Source of the DNA: Actinernus sp. WN-2022
Lineage: Eukaryota; Cnidaria; Anthozoa; Actiniaria; Actinernidae
Reading direction: 5' to 3'
Length of the DNA: 64,000 nt
Assembly (NCBI GenBank): GCA_030867875.1
Contig: JAOWCC010000577.1
Span: 84,239,740 to 84,303,739, forward strand
Under the pieces are notes generated by a model, which had not been told where the DNA came from, made no database searches, and was given only the letters and a program-made list of their open reading frames with translations. A program made the translations under genes and the position numbers. Below are positions 29,172 through 40,862 of the stretch, piece after piece; position 1 is the first letter of the stretch; each line of letters begins with the position of its first letter.

Positions 29172-31561
29172 CTCTGTCACTTTATGATACTTGCTATTTA
29201 TATAATTTTGGTTTCTTCCAATTGTTTTTGTTTTGTTCATTGTTTCACCGAGCTTTTGTTATGCGAACTTTAAAGCAAACTAATAATTATTTAATATGTA
29301 CATTATGACATAGCATCAGTCCATTAATATACTTTCATGGTATAATCATTCCGGAGCAGAAGCAGGCTGTAAATAGGAAAAATAAATATTTAACATTTAT
29401 TCCACGAACTCAAGCGGGTATAGCTCCGTGTTGGGTATTTTAGACTTTTTCTTATAAGAGGCATACAATGTAGCTATCTTTAAACCAATAAGCACTGGCT
29501 TAAAAAAGGTGAATTTCTAACGAGACCTGAAAAACCAGAGCCTGATAAAAGTCAGGACCCGGCTAATTCACAGAAGAAATTTGGAATTTAGCGTGTTGTT
29601 TTTTGTGGAAGAAGTAAAACCGGAGAACCCGGAGAAAAACCCTCGGAGCAAGGTCGAGATACGAACAAACTCAACTCACATATGGTGTCACGTCCGGTGA
29701 TCGACCCTGGGCCATAAAAATGTGAGGCGAGGCGCCGAAGGGCCATTGACATGCTATGCAACACCGTTGCTATGCTCGCAGGAGGAGATGCGATTTTGAC
29801 TTCCGGTTTATGCTAGCCTGAGAAAACAGCCGACTCGGACGATGTTTTCTCAGGTTAGTTTTATGCGTGTCCACCAGCCACCCGATAGTTTGTTAATACT
29901 TACACATGTTTGTAAGTTTTATTCGTGGTTTACCTGAAAGATTTTCATGAATGTATGAAGTAAAGTGTTCAAACGTCGGAGCAAGCCGAAGCGAGTGCTT
30001 TTGAAAAGCTTGGTTTATCGTGTGAAAGAAAATAATACTTGACAAGAAACTCAATCCGATAATTTTGTAGGAATCGTTCATGACTCGAAAGGCGCCTAAC
30101 TGTACTTGAATCTAAAGAAAGGGAAATAATTAATAATTTGTACCGAGCAAAAAATTAACGGCAAGCGTACAGCGCCGCCAACAAAGTGATCAGTGAAATC
30201 ATATCAGTCAGGAAATCGCCGATGGATGGGAAAGTAAACTTGTATTGGATTCTCAGATGTAGCCGAGCTCTTCCCCCTGTTGATAGATTGAAAGAACGTA
30301 TTGGAAATAGTAGTATATATAGTTGTCAAAGATATAGAAGCTGAAATGACTGCTTACAGCGAGAACATGGCTTCTAAAAACACGAAAAAACGAACGGCCA
30401 CTCAAGAAGTCAAGTGATTTTCGACAGGCAAGTTTGCAACTCAAATCTTCCACAAATTAATAAACATGCACACTTTTGTCTCAAGATAATGCTTCGGGTT
30501 CCTGGTCAATCCTGGTGATTGAACCCCACTGCAACTAATTAAAGTACAGGTCAGTTTTAATCCTTTAAAAAAAGTATTTTTGATGTCGAAAAACAAACTG
30601 TTGTGAACGCCACGAGTTCAAGTGGAAGTTGTCGAATCTCGGTCTAATTTTAGCTTGATTGATATTTGCTCTTCGGTTTGCCGCGAAATGGGTTCCTGGC
30701 ATGTGCTCCACACAGTCCGAAGCTCATTGCAGACAATCAAGCTAGCTCATTGCAGACTGGAGTATTCAGCCAAGCCCAAAAACTGGCCATTGTCAGAGGA
30801 AATAGGAGAAAATACACTTCCTTTTCGACCAATTATTGTAGACTTTACTGCAACAACAGTTCTGCGACTATTTCACGACCACAAAACAGGCACTTTTGCG
30901 CATGCGTTAATTTCTTCACTTCCGGTTTCTAAAAATCCTAAACATTTAGCGCGCTTTCACTAAACACCAAACGTTTTCCCGTTAAAATGTTGTCGACCAC
31001 GTTCTCCACAAAATCGAGCATGGATTTTGGAAACCGACAATAAATGCCAAAATTATGGCTTTTCGTTCACCAAAAAAGCTTACAATTGGACTGAAATGTG
31101 TTGTAAAATCTTTATTTTTTTGTCGTAATTGCAAACGCATGCTCGGTTTTATGCGCCTTAATTCGTAGGTTCGGAATATATTGATAAATTACTGGCAGAT
31201 TAAAAATCCTTGGAGAGTTTAGACATTTTCTGATTTTGATGACGTCATCATGACGTCACTTAATGACGTTATTAGATTACAAGACTTTACCCTTAGAGTC
31301 ACCTTGACAAGAATCACTGCCCAGTCTTTAATTTTTCGGGTTTTACGAGGCTGCATACTTGCCCTAGCAACGCCCGATTTAAATATGTCAATGGGCCCTT
31401 AACCACTGCGCCACTCCGGCTCCCCAGTTGTTTTCTTTACTTGTCTAGTCTCATTCCTTGAAATTTCCCCTCAAAATATAGGAAATATCATTCATGAGGA
31501 CCTACAACCCTTGCCATTTAAGTCGGACCTCTTCAGCAATTTCCAGCTATTTTTAACACAA

Positions 31562-31644
31562 CCCCCCTCCCCCATTTCAATGTTGGTTTTCGAGAAGACT
31601 GAAATGTTGCCTTTCTATCCCAACATTGTGGAGGGGGAGGGGGG
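31562..31644. repeat. Foldback element with C/G-run ends (copy 1)
   Basis: CCCCCCTCCCCCA...CAATGTTGG on the left mirrors CCAACATTG...GGAGGGGGAGGGGGG on the right, about 25 bp per arm. The same structure is at about 38,592-38,674 in copy 2. Confidence 0.55.
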
Positions 31645-31949
31645 ACAAGCGAAGTCATAAAAAATGCCGCGATGTGTCGGAGGAGTTCGTTCAGTGTTCT
31701 GAAAAGCCTTATTTTGTCGGGCGGTCCGTACTTATCTGGCGAAGGTTGTACATTTTCAAAGGTTTCCCTGGGAGCATTTCGGAGCCTATACATTAGTGCG
31801 GCTCCACGCTATTTTTCACATTTCGCTGTTGGCTATTTTTATTGAGAAAACGTAAAGAAAACACAATCCAGCAATAGGAATGGGGAAAAACAAATTTAAT
31901 TTAGTTCAACGTAATTATGGAAACAACGGCTCTTATACCAATGTTTTTA

Positions 31950-32202
31950 TGACTGGAACAAATTAGTTCAGTCAATAAAAGAATTCGAATCCTTGGTTGT
32001 TTTTAAACAACACGTCAAGAAACACATTTTTAATTAGATTCTATATCATTAACCAGTGTAATAGCATTTTTAACCTTTATATTTACACTTTTTATTGTAT
32101 TTCTATTATTTTTATTTTAACAGGCCCTCGCTGAAAAACACCTTGGTGATGCGAGCCCCCTGTATAAACATTGTTATTGTTATTATTATTATTATTATTA
32201 TA
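31950..32202 (+). mobile_element. 3' end of a non-LTR retrotransposon with ATT tail (copy 1)
   Basis: One plus frame near 31,985-32,040 reads like a reverse-transcriptase C-terminus (LVVFKQHVKKHIF). It is followed by a short UTR and an (ATT)n tail at about 32,170-32,202. Repeated at about 38,980-39,232 by the segmental duplication. Confidence 0.4.
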
Positions 32203-32630
32203 AGATCTTTGAATCACAATTTTAGCAACTTCATTCACATGTACGCATTTTCTAATCGAAATGAAAACATTACTTTTTTGGCTTTCTATGGTATTTATGA
32301 GTTTTAACCAATTAAATTATACGCAAGTAGAATAGGACATTAGCACCTTTACGTTCCTTTACCATGATTCATACTATCGTTTTCAGCAAATAGTCAGGAG
32401 AAATATATATTAGCATTAAAAGTCAAAATTATCACTTTACACTATGACGCTATACTTGTTTAAAATAGTGACTACAACTTAGAATACTTGCCTGACTTAC
32501 AGGATGACAGTTCCTGAGGTAAATATAAGGCGAGGAGCACAACGTTAATATAGATAGAAACCGACTGCATCTCCTGCAAAAAAAAAATGAAAAAGAAAAT
32601 ATATATGAGTGAATCATATGTATACATACG

Positions 32631-33257
32631 ATGGACGGCGATTCAATTCAACCCCTTATTCCATCAGCACCAACTATCTATCCATCGCTTGCTAGTGGAG
32701 CTGGAAAGAATTTTCGATTACAAACAATCCGAGATACGCTTTCGGATATCGAAATTCAAGAAAAACACTATGAAGGTGTACGTAAGAAATATGCGCGTTC
32801 TCAAGAAATAGTTCATGGTATCGCAGTGGTAACAGGAGGTCTATCTGTGATTTTATCTGGATCTGGATTGGGAGTAGCCTTAACTGGTTTTGGAATAGTG
32901 ATTGGTTTACCACTTGGTGTTATTGGTGGCTTATGCGGATTAATTTCAGCATCTACGACCGTTGGAGCTAAAAAATTAGGAATAAAAGTATCTAAACATG
33001 AGAAAACCACTATGTTAGCAAAAGCTAAAATTAATACGATTCGTGATCTAGTATCGAAGGCTCTACGCGATGAAAATATATCCGACTCTGAATACAGTCT
33101 AATCCTCGCTGAAGCAGATAAATACGAGATTATGAGGTCTGAAATTCGTCATAAGACTTTGGGTGGTGAAAAAAAAAACGTGGAACAGATTCCAATGGAA
33201 CTCAAACAAGAAGTGCAAAAGGAAATGCGAGAAAAACTTGGCAGTCTAGTGGGATAA
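32631..33257 (+). CDS. Maverick two-helix hydrophobic-core protein, copy 2
   Basis: Duplicate of the 208-aa gene at 25,602-26,228, still open, with substitutions near residues 24 (T to A), 160 (V to A) and two in the C-terminal helix (FR to IP). It lies beyond the true right end of the Maverick with no upstream element genes, so it is an orphan, and expression would depend on a copied promoter. Confidence 0.65.
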   Translation: MDGDSIQPLIPSAPTIYPSLASGAGKNFRLQTIRDTLSDIEIQEKHYEGVRKKYARSQEIVHGIAVVTGGLSVILSGSGLGVALTGFGIVIGLPLGVIGGLCGLISASTTVGAKKLGIKVSKHEKTTMLAKAKINTIRDLVSKALRDENISDSEYSLILAEADKYEIMRSEIRHKTLGGEKKNVEQIPMELKQEVQKEMREKLGSLVG

Positions 33258-33292
33258 GAATCGAATGTGGCTCTTATTTTCACTTTACGAAA

Positions 33293-34273
33293 TCAAACCC
33301 TATCACTAGTTAGACCGTGTTTTTTATAGATGGGCTCAAAGCGGGAATTGTAAGCAATCAACTCATTGATAAAACGCACGACCGAACCCTTATATATACC
33401 ACACCGTTTAACAACGTCAATAAGAGACATACGAGATCCCGAACGATGTAGTACCTCGTAACTCGCTCCAACGACTTTAGTTCGAAGTATAGAGCTGGTA
33501 CCTATATTGTTTTCTATTGCCGTATGAACAATCTCATAGACTATTTGTTGGACATTCTTAGGTACTCCTTGGGGGTCGAGTTTAACAAAAGTCGTTGTAA
33601 TGTGAGGAGCTATTCGATCGGTATTTAAATCTATATCGATCTTATCGTCATCATGTAGAGAACGTATAAAGACATTTCCACGACATATGCTTTTATTGTT
33701 TAGCCGCATAAAACGAGCAACCTCACCTTTAGATCTAACGAACCCACATTATATACATGCTTGATAAAGTATAGCAGCTAAAATAGTTCGTTTCGCATAG
33801 CTACGTTTGATACAAACTTTCTGTACTTGAATGAATGAATCGGCTACGATTGCTAATACATTTGTGGGAAACGAGAGGGCGTAATTTTGTTTATAAATAG
33901 TGTCGTATGCCTGTAGTTCTCGCATAATCGTTCGTAGTTGCAATTCTTTGTTATCGCTTTGCTATGGGATTGTGCGGTCTAGATCATGTTGATACCTAAA
34001 GCTATCCGGCCCTACTATGCGTAACCTAGTAGTAAGATTGGTAGTTGTTTCTTCACATGATTCAGTCTCTGAAATAAGACCACAGGTGGGACATATGAAT
34101 TCCGTTGCTTGCATTTCCATCGGGCATAGACATTCGGAACATGTTTCACCAGTGTTAATATGCGACAATGGTTTGATATGCGACAATGGTTTGATATGTA
34201 GGCTTGCACAAATTTCTGGACCAAGTAATCTGATAAGATCATCCATACTAGTTGTATACCATATGCCTGTCAA
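33293..34273 (-). pseudogene. TFIIB-like gene, copy 2, broken by two stops
   Basis: Copy of 26,264-27,244 with single-base changes that create stops at 33,962-33,964 and 33,749-33,751, the second inside the first cyclin-like repeat. The zinc ribbon piece (34,273-33,962) and the second cyclin repeat (33,709-33,293) are otherwise intact. The intact copy 1 gene shows this damage arose after the duplication, or that the copies are alleles. Confidence 0.85.
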
Positions 34274-34373
34274 TTGTCTAATTGTTTGTTTGTTTTTTTA
34301 AAAAAAGAAAAAAATGAAGAGAGGTCGCATAACAATTTCTCTTCATTTTTTTCTTTTTTTTGTATCGTGATTT

Positions 34374-34844
34374 CTACTTATCCTCCGATTCTACCGCATT
34401 TAGATCTTTCTCACCGATGGAGAGGTCATCCAATGCATTATCGAGATCGTGAATGTCCACCACATTTTGATCTTTCTCACTAATGGAGAGGTCATCCAAT
34501 GCATTATCGAGAACGTAAATGTCCACCACATTTGGATCTTTCTCGTGATTGTCTAATTCCTTTAGACGTCTGAGGTTCTCCAACTCACTAGCCTCCTTAG
34601 CTATTTTCTTATCAAGGTTCTTCTTATTGCGAATGGTACGGCGTTGAGGTGCACCACATTTTGCACAAAGTTCGTGAATAGTACGACAGCCTCGACCACA
34701 CGTCAAACATGGAACGAATATAGCACATCCTCTTCCTATCTGGAAGTTATGTTGAGAGCAATACTCTGACGTCTTTGAACGCTTACTTATACATTTCGTG
34801 GTCTTTCCTCGCATCAACCAATCACAAGTTCTTGTCTCAATCAT
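34374..34844 (-). CDS. Cys-rich zinc-binding protein, copy 2
   Basis: Identical protein to 27,345-27,815, including the 22-residue acidic repeats. It lies in the duplicated orphan segment. Confidence 0.65.
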   Translation of the reverse strand: MIETRTCDWLMRGKTTKCISKRSKTSEYCSQHNFQIGRGCAIFVPCLTCGRGCRTIHELCAKCGAPQRRTIRNKKNLDKKIAKEASELENLRRLKELDNHEKDPNVVDIYVLDNALDDLSISEKDQNVVDIHDLDNALDDLSIGEKDLNAVESEDK

Positions 34845-35172
34845 CGTGCAATATACATATATATGTTATATGTCTAATTGGTATCTTAGTTGTAACGTTT
34901 ACGTTGAGGTTCTTCAATCGTACGCACTTGTCTAATCTGTGTGGTATTAATACGTACTAAGATAACAACATACGTTAATATCGTGAAGTAAAGAATATAT
35001 GTTAGTACCATAGGTGGAGATAACAACGTAAGCTAATATCGTGCAGTAGAGAATGTATACTAATACCACAGGTGGCGATATACGGTATACTAATGATATC
35101 TCTAACAGTTGCTCAAGTTTGGATCTTTAGGTGCAAGAATGCCTAGGGACAATTTGGATGTTGCGAGAGATC

Positions 35173-35859
35173 CTACATGGTGGTATAAGCATTTATGTAG
35201 TAATCTAGTAGAGCGTTTTCGTCCTCTTTGGTGAGCTGGGAGTGCTTAACGAGCCACTCAACGAGCCATTTAGCGGTATTAAGATGATCATTGCTACAGG
35301 CGCATAGTAGAGCATGATGAACGTATTCGTACTCTATGGTTATCTGAAAACGTCGAACGAGCCACTTAACGGTATTAAGATAACCATTCATACTGGCACA
35401 TAGTATAGCAACCCCGACGGCTTTATCCTCTTTGGTGAACTGGAAGTGCTTAGTGAGCCACTTAACGATATCAAGACGATCATTCTTACAGGCAGCGCGT
35501 AGAACGTAATCGGTGTGTCCATCCGTTTTATCGAACCGTAAGTGCTTAAGGAGCCACTTAATAACATTAAGATTACCATATTCACTGGCGTAGACAAGAG
35601 GAAAGCTATCATCTACGTAGTTTACGGAAATACCGAAAGTCCTGGCCAAATTGTCTCGATCGTTGTCATTACGAGTAGACCTAAGACCGAAAGTGAGTAC
35701 TCGTTTACGTAACTCTTGGTCTACGTTTTTGTAGCGCACGAGAGATGCGACACCGTTTAGGCGTTTCGATGTCCTTGCGATGCTTGCGAATGATTCTGGG
35801 TCTGCATGCTCTACTATCTTGACTAAGATTTCTATGGGGAGGCACGATATGCTATCCAT
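35173..35859 (-). CDS. F-box plus ankyrin-repeat protein, copy 2
   Basis: Duplicate of 28,144-28,830 with one visible change near the C-terminus (TIEDEN to TKEDEN). F-box and four ankyrin-like units are intact, so two potentially functional copies exist if the duplication is real. Confidence 0.68.
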   Translation of the reverse strand: MDSISCLPIEILVKIVEHADPESFASIARTSKRLNGVASLVRYKNVDQELRKRVLTFGLRSTRNDNDRDNLARTFGISVNYVDDSFPLVYASEYGNLNVIKWLLKHLRFDKTDGHTDYVLRAACKNDRLDIVKWLTKHFQFTKEDKAVGVAILCASMNGYLNTVKWLVRRFQITIEYEYVHHALLCACSNDHLNTAKWLVEWLVKHSQLTKEDENALLDYYINAYTTM

Positions 35860-35983
35860 AGTGGAAGAGATCGATATACTGCATAGTAATCACTTCTCTA
35901 ATAGGACGTTGAAATGTAAAATATGATAAAAAATAGTACGACAAAACTGCTTTAATCCGGAAAAAAGCGGTAGAAACCGATCA

Positions 35984-36200
35984 TTTAATATATAATTATA
36001 AATACAATAAATGAACTATAGTAGAAGATGAATTGTTGCTCTCTGGCCCGATTACAACAAAATACAACGAACACACTGTTGCATTCGTTGAATTTTATGA
36101 TAACGAACCCGAAGGGTGAGATGTCATAAAATGCAACAATGCAACAGTGTGTTCGTTGTATTTTGTTGTAATCGGGCCAGAAGCAACAATTCATATACTA
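35984..36200 (-). repeat. Second copy of the Maverick right terminal inverted repeat
   Basis: Direct copy of 28,955-29,171 produced by the duplication, with the adjoining CTCTGTCAC also copied. With the left terminal repeat at 13,443 it could in principle define a longer, 22.8-kb mobile unit. Confidence 0.85.
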
Positions 36201-39200
36201 CTCTGTCACTTTAAGATACTTGCTATTTATATAATTTTGGTTTCTTCCAATTGTTTTTGTTTTGTTCATTGTTTCACCGAGCTTTTGTTATGCGAACTTT
36301 AAAGCAAACTAATAATTATTTAATATGTACATTATGACATAGCATCAGTCCATTAATATACTTTCATGGTATAATCATTCCGGAGCAGAAGCAGGCTGTA
36401 AATAGGAAAAATAAATATTTAACATTTATTCCACGAACTCAAGCGGGTATAGCTCCGTGTTGGGTATTTTAGACTTTTTCTTATAAGAGGCATACAATGT
36501 AGCTATCTTTAAACCAATAAGCACTGGCTTAAAAAAGGTGAATTTCTAACGAGACCTGAAAAACCAGAGCCTGATAAAAGTCAGGACCCGGCTAATTCAC
36601 AGAAGAAATTTGGAATTTAGCGTGTTGTTTTTTGTGGAAGAAGGAAAACCGGAGAACCCGGAGAAAAACCCTCGGAGCAAGGTCGAGATACGAACAAACT
36701 CAACTCACATATGGTGTCACGTCCGGTGATCGACCCTGGGCCATAAAAATGTGAGGCGAGGCGCCGAAGGGCCATTGACATGCTATGCAACACCGTTGCT
36801 ATGCTCGCAGGAGGAGATGCGATTTTGACTTCCGGTTTATGCTAGCCTGAGAAAACAGCCGACTCGGACGATGTTTTCTCAGGTTAGTTTTATGCGTGTC
36901 CACCAGCCACCCGATAGTTTGTTAATACTTACACATGTTTGTAAGTTTTATTCGTGGTTTACCTGAAAGATTTTCATGAATGTATGAAGTAAAGTGTTCA
37001 AACGTCGGAGCAAGCCGAAGCGAGTGCTTTTGAAAAGCTTGGTTTATCGTGTGAAAGAAAATAATACTTGACAAGAAACTCAATCCGATAATTTTGTAGG
37101 AATCGTTCATGACTCGAAAGGCGCCTAACTGTACTTGAATCTAAAGAAAGGGAAATAATTAATAATTTGTACCGAGCAAAAAATTAACGGCAAGCGTACA
37201 GCGCCGCCAACAAAGTGATCAGTGAAATCATATCAGTCAGGAAATCGCCGATGGATGGGAAAGTAAACTTGTATTGGATTCTCAGATGTAGCCGAGCTCT
37301 TCCCCCTGTTGATAGATTGAAAGAACGTATTGGAAATAGTAGTATATATAGTTGTCAAAGATATAGAAGCTGAAATGACTGCTTACAGCGAGAACATGGC
37401 TTCTAAAAACACGAAAAAACGAACGGCCACTCAAGAAGTCAAGTGATATTCGACAGGCAAGTTTGCAACTCAAATCTTCCACAAATTAATAAACATGCAC
37501 ACTTTTGTCTCAAGATAATGCTTCGGGTTCCTGGTCAATCCTGGTGATTGAACCCCACTGCAACTAATTAAAGTACAGGTCAGTTTTAATCCTTTAAAAA
37601 AAGTATTTTTGATGTCGAAAAACAAACTGTTGTGAACGCCACGAGTTCAAGTGGAAGTTGTCGAATCTCGGTCTAATTTTAGCTTGATTGATATTTGCTC
37701 TTCCGTTTGCCGCGAAATGGGTTCCTGGCATGTGCTCCACACAGTCCGAAGCTCATTGCAGACAATCAAGCTAGCTCATTGCAGACTGGAGTATTCAGCC
37801 AAGCCCAAAAACTGGCCATTGTCAGAGGAAATAGGAGAAAATACACTTCCTTTTCGACCAATTATTGTAGACTTTACTGCAACAACAGTTCTGCGACTAT
37901 TTCACGACCACAAAACAGGCACTTTTGCGCATGCGTTAATTTCTTCACTTCCGGTTTCTAAAAATCCTAAACATTTAGCGCGCTTTCACTAAACACCAAA
38001 CGTTTTCCCGTTAAAATGTTGTCGACCACGTTCTCCACAAAATCGAGCATGGATTTTGGAAACCGACAATAAATGCCAAAATTATGGCTTTTCGTTCACC
38101 AAAAAAGCTTACAATTGGACTGAAATGTGTTGTAAAATCTTTATTTTTTTGTCGTAATTGCAAACGCATGCTCGGTTTTATGCGCCTTAATTCGTAGGTT
38201 CGGAATATATTGATAAATTACTGGCAGATTAAAAATCCTTGGAGAGTTTAGACATTTTCTGATTTTGATGACGTCATCATGACGTCACTTAATGACGTTA
38301 TTAGATTACAAGACTTTACCCTTAGAGTCACCTTGACAAGAATCACTGCCCAGTCTTTAATTTTTCGGGTTTTACGAGGCTGCATACTTTCCCTAGCAAC
38401 GCCCGATTTAAATATGTCAATGGGCCCTTAACCACTGCGCCACTCCGGCTCCCCAGTTGTTTTCTTTACTTGTCTAGTCTCATTCCTTGAAATTTCCCCT
38501 CAAAATATAGGAAATATCATTCATGAGGACCTACAACCCTTGCCATTTAAGTCGGACCTCTTCAGCAATTTCCAGCTATTTTTAACACAACCCCCCTCCC
38601 CCATTTCAATGTTGGTTTTCGAGAAGACTGAAATGTTGCCTTTCTATCCCAACATTGTGGAGGGGGAGGGGGGACAAGCGAAGTCATAAAAAATGCCGCG
38701 ATGTGTCGGAGGAGTTCGTTCAGTGTTCTGAAAAGCCTTATTTTGTCGGGCGGTCCGTACTTATCTGGCGAAGGTTGTACATTTTCAAAGGTTTCCCTGG
38801 GAGCATTTCGGAGCCTATACATTAGTGCGGCTCCACGCTATTTTTCACATTTCGCTGTTGGCTATTTTTATTGAGAAAACGTAAAGAAAACACAATCCAG
38901 CAATAGGAATGGGGAAAAACAAATTTAATTTAGTTCAACGTAATTATGGAAACAACGGCTCTTATACCAATGTTTTTATGACTGGAACAAATTAGTTCAG
39001 TCAATAAAAGAATTCGAATCCTTGGTTGTTTTTAAACAACACGTCAAGAAACACATTTTTAATTAGATTCTATATCATTAACCAAGTGTAATAGCATTTT
39101 TAACCTTTATATTTACACTTTTTATTGTATTTCTATTATTTTTATTTTAACAGGCCCTCGCTGAAAAACACCTTGGTGATGCGAGCCCCCTGTATAAACA

Positions 39201-39637
39201 TTGTTATTGTTATTATTATTATTATTATTATAAGATCTTTGAATCACAATTTTAGCAACTTCATTCACATGTACGCATTTTCTAATCGAAATGAAAACAT
39301 TACTTTTTTGGCTTTCTATGGTATTTATGAGTTTTAACCAATTAAATTATACGCAAGTAGAATAGGACATTAGCACCTTTACGTTCCTTTACCATGATTC
39401 ATACTATCGTTTTCAGCAAATAGTCAGGAGAAATATATATTAGCATTAAAAGTCAAAATTATCACTTTACACTATGACGCTATACTTGTTTAAAATAGTG
39501 ACTACAACTTAGAATACTTGCCTGACTTACAGGATGACAGTTCCTGAGGTAAATATAAGGCGAGGAGCACAACGTTAATATAGATAGAAACCGACTGCAT
39601 CTCCTGCAAAAAAAAAATGAAAAAGAAAATATATATG
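36201..39637. other. Duplicated right flank (copy 2): repeats, no gene
   Basis: Same content as 29,172-32,606: SINE-like A-box on the minus strand at about 38,427-38,454, TGACGTCA pair near 38,270, foldback at 38,592-38,674, and non-LTR 3' end with ATT tail to about 39,232. No gene seen. Confidence 0.5.
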
Positions 39638-40379
39638 TAAGAAACGTTTTATGTTCTTTCGGCAGTAAATTAAAACTACGCTAAATTCAGTAGACCTTAA
39701 AAAGCTCAAAACACATAAATGTTAATTCAAATAAGTACATAAGATGTCACTTTACTACGAGTTAATAAGTGAACCATGTTAACCATAAAACAATACTTGA
39801 GAACTGGGATCCCTTTCTCCCGGTTCACCTCCTACTTCCCCCTCCCCTTCCCAGTTTAAAACCGCTCCGCCGCCTATGACAACGGTCCTGGATCCTAATA
39901 TCCAAATGAAAACGATTTGGAATTTAAAATGCCTTAAACCAAGATATATAACAAAAGAGAGGGTGATCCCACCTGGTAGTACGCCTGGAACCTACCAGTT
40001 TGCGAACTGGGGCCTCTAAGTTGAGAGCAGCAGGGGTGGGGTGAATAGTTCTCCAATTTGGATCCCGCCGCGGCTCGCAACCCCCTTTCCCATTTTGAGT
40101 AACTTTTTTGAGAGGTCCCAAGGGATGCAAAAGCCAGTACAGGCCAAGCCAGTAGAGCCCGTGCGACGGCCCATCACCCTCGCCTGCTCGGACTCTGCAG
40201 GGGGGAGTGGGGGGGGGGGTGGGGGAGGGGGGTATGGGGCAATTGGACATCCATACTGAATGCCATCGCGGCACCCAGCCTCCAGTTACCGTTTTAATTA
40301 GACTTTGTTCAGAGGGTGCTAAGCACGTATTGCCCAAGGGACGGCCCACCCCGTCGCCTGTCTAATTCAAGTCTAATTC
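39638..40379. other. Intergenic DNA with a G-rich tract
   Basis: No gene recognised. The plus strand at 40,200-40,239 is almost pure G in runs of 4-11, able in principle to form G-quadruplexes. An overlapping minus-strand frame at 39,924-40,349 is Pro/Arg-biased through this tract and is probably not coding. Confidence 0.45.
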
Positions 40380-40640
40380 AACCTCTACATTTAAGAAAAA
40401 ATATACTCAATCTCTCCTTATCTCACAGCCACTCTAATAATGTTTGACAATAACTCTTTTCATTTATTGAGGCTGAACTTTTTATCGACGTCCGTCCTTC
40501 TTTTTTTCTTTCCTAGCTATGGTAGACGTAGGCAGTGATCAACACGAAAGCTTCTTGCTACTTTGATCACTGCGTACGAATAATTGATTATAGTTTCTTC
40601 TGAGTTATGTAAATGTTACTATTGTTATGTTTGTATTTAT
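40380..40640 (+). mobile_element. 3' remnant of an L2-like non-LTR retrotransposon
   Basis: A short C-terminal-like peptide (STFKKKYTQSLL) at about 40,380-40,425 is followed by an imperfect palindrome at 40,527-40,577 (GTAGGCAGTGATCAA...TTGATCACTGCGTAC). The same arrangement occurs at about 12,290-12,646, suggesting a common element family. Confidence 0.45.
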
Positions 40641-40862
40641 TCTGTAATTATCTACTATCATGTTAACTAGATGTCTGAAGTCTGCCCGGGCCAACGGTAT
40701 GTAAATCAGATGAACGAATTTGAAAACATCATCAAAAATACTAAAGCAGTAAACGGTGATGCATCACCGAGTTTTCTTTAGGCTTTTAGGATATTTCGTC
40801 AGACACGCTACGTAAGCCGCAAAATGTGATGTTTATGTAATGCTTGGTCTCGAATCTCAAGG

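Larger units (their letters stand above)
25578..32606. repeat. Tandem duplication, copy 1 (7,029 bp)
   Basis: The sequence from GAGTGAATCATATG at 25,578 to 32,606 is repeated directly at 32,607-39,637 with one inserted base and at least 17 substitutions that I noticed. It starts within the last codons of the penton-candidate gene and ends about 3.4 kb beyond the Maverick. Only the first copy is joined to the rest of the element. Confidence 0.93.
29172..32606. other. Flanking DNA right of the Maverick (copy 1): repeats, no gene
   Basis: No convincing gene. Recognisable pieces are: a minus-strand tRNA-like A-box (GGAGTGGCGCAGTGGTTAAG) at 31,397-31,425, suggesting a tRNA-derived SINE; two TGACGTCA palindromes at 31,240-31,258; a foldback at 31,562-31,644; and a non-LTR 3' end with an ATT tail at about 31,950-32,202. 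Open frames at 30,622-30,963 and 31,533-31,793 show no domain and are probably chance. Confidence 0.5.
32607..39637. repeat. Tandem duplication, copy 2 (7,030 bp)
   Basis: Direct copy of 25,578-32,606, offset 7,029, becoming 7,030 after a one-base insertion near 39,085. At the junction ATATAT runs straight into GAGTGAATC. After 39,637 the sequence continues as the original right flank (TAAGAAACG). About 0.25% divergence implies a very recent event, or two haplotypes placed in tandem by assembly. Confidence 0.93.

Noticed and set aside
30622..30963. 113-residue plus-strand frame (and its copy at 37,651-37,992)
   Set aside because: No domain, another frame is open over the same bases, and it is conserved only through the recent duplication.
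39924..40349. 141-residue minus-strand frame
   Set aside because: Runs through the G-rich tract giving Pro/Arg-biased protein; opposite frames are open too and nothing is recognised.
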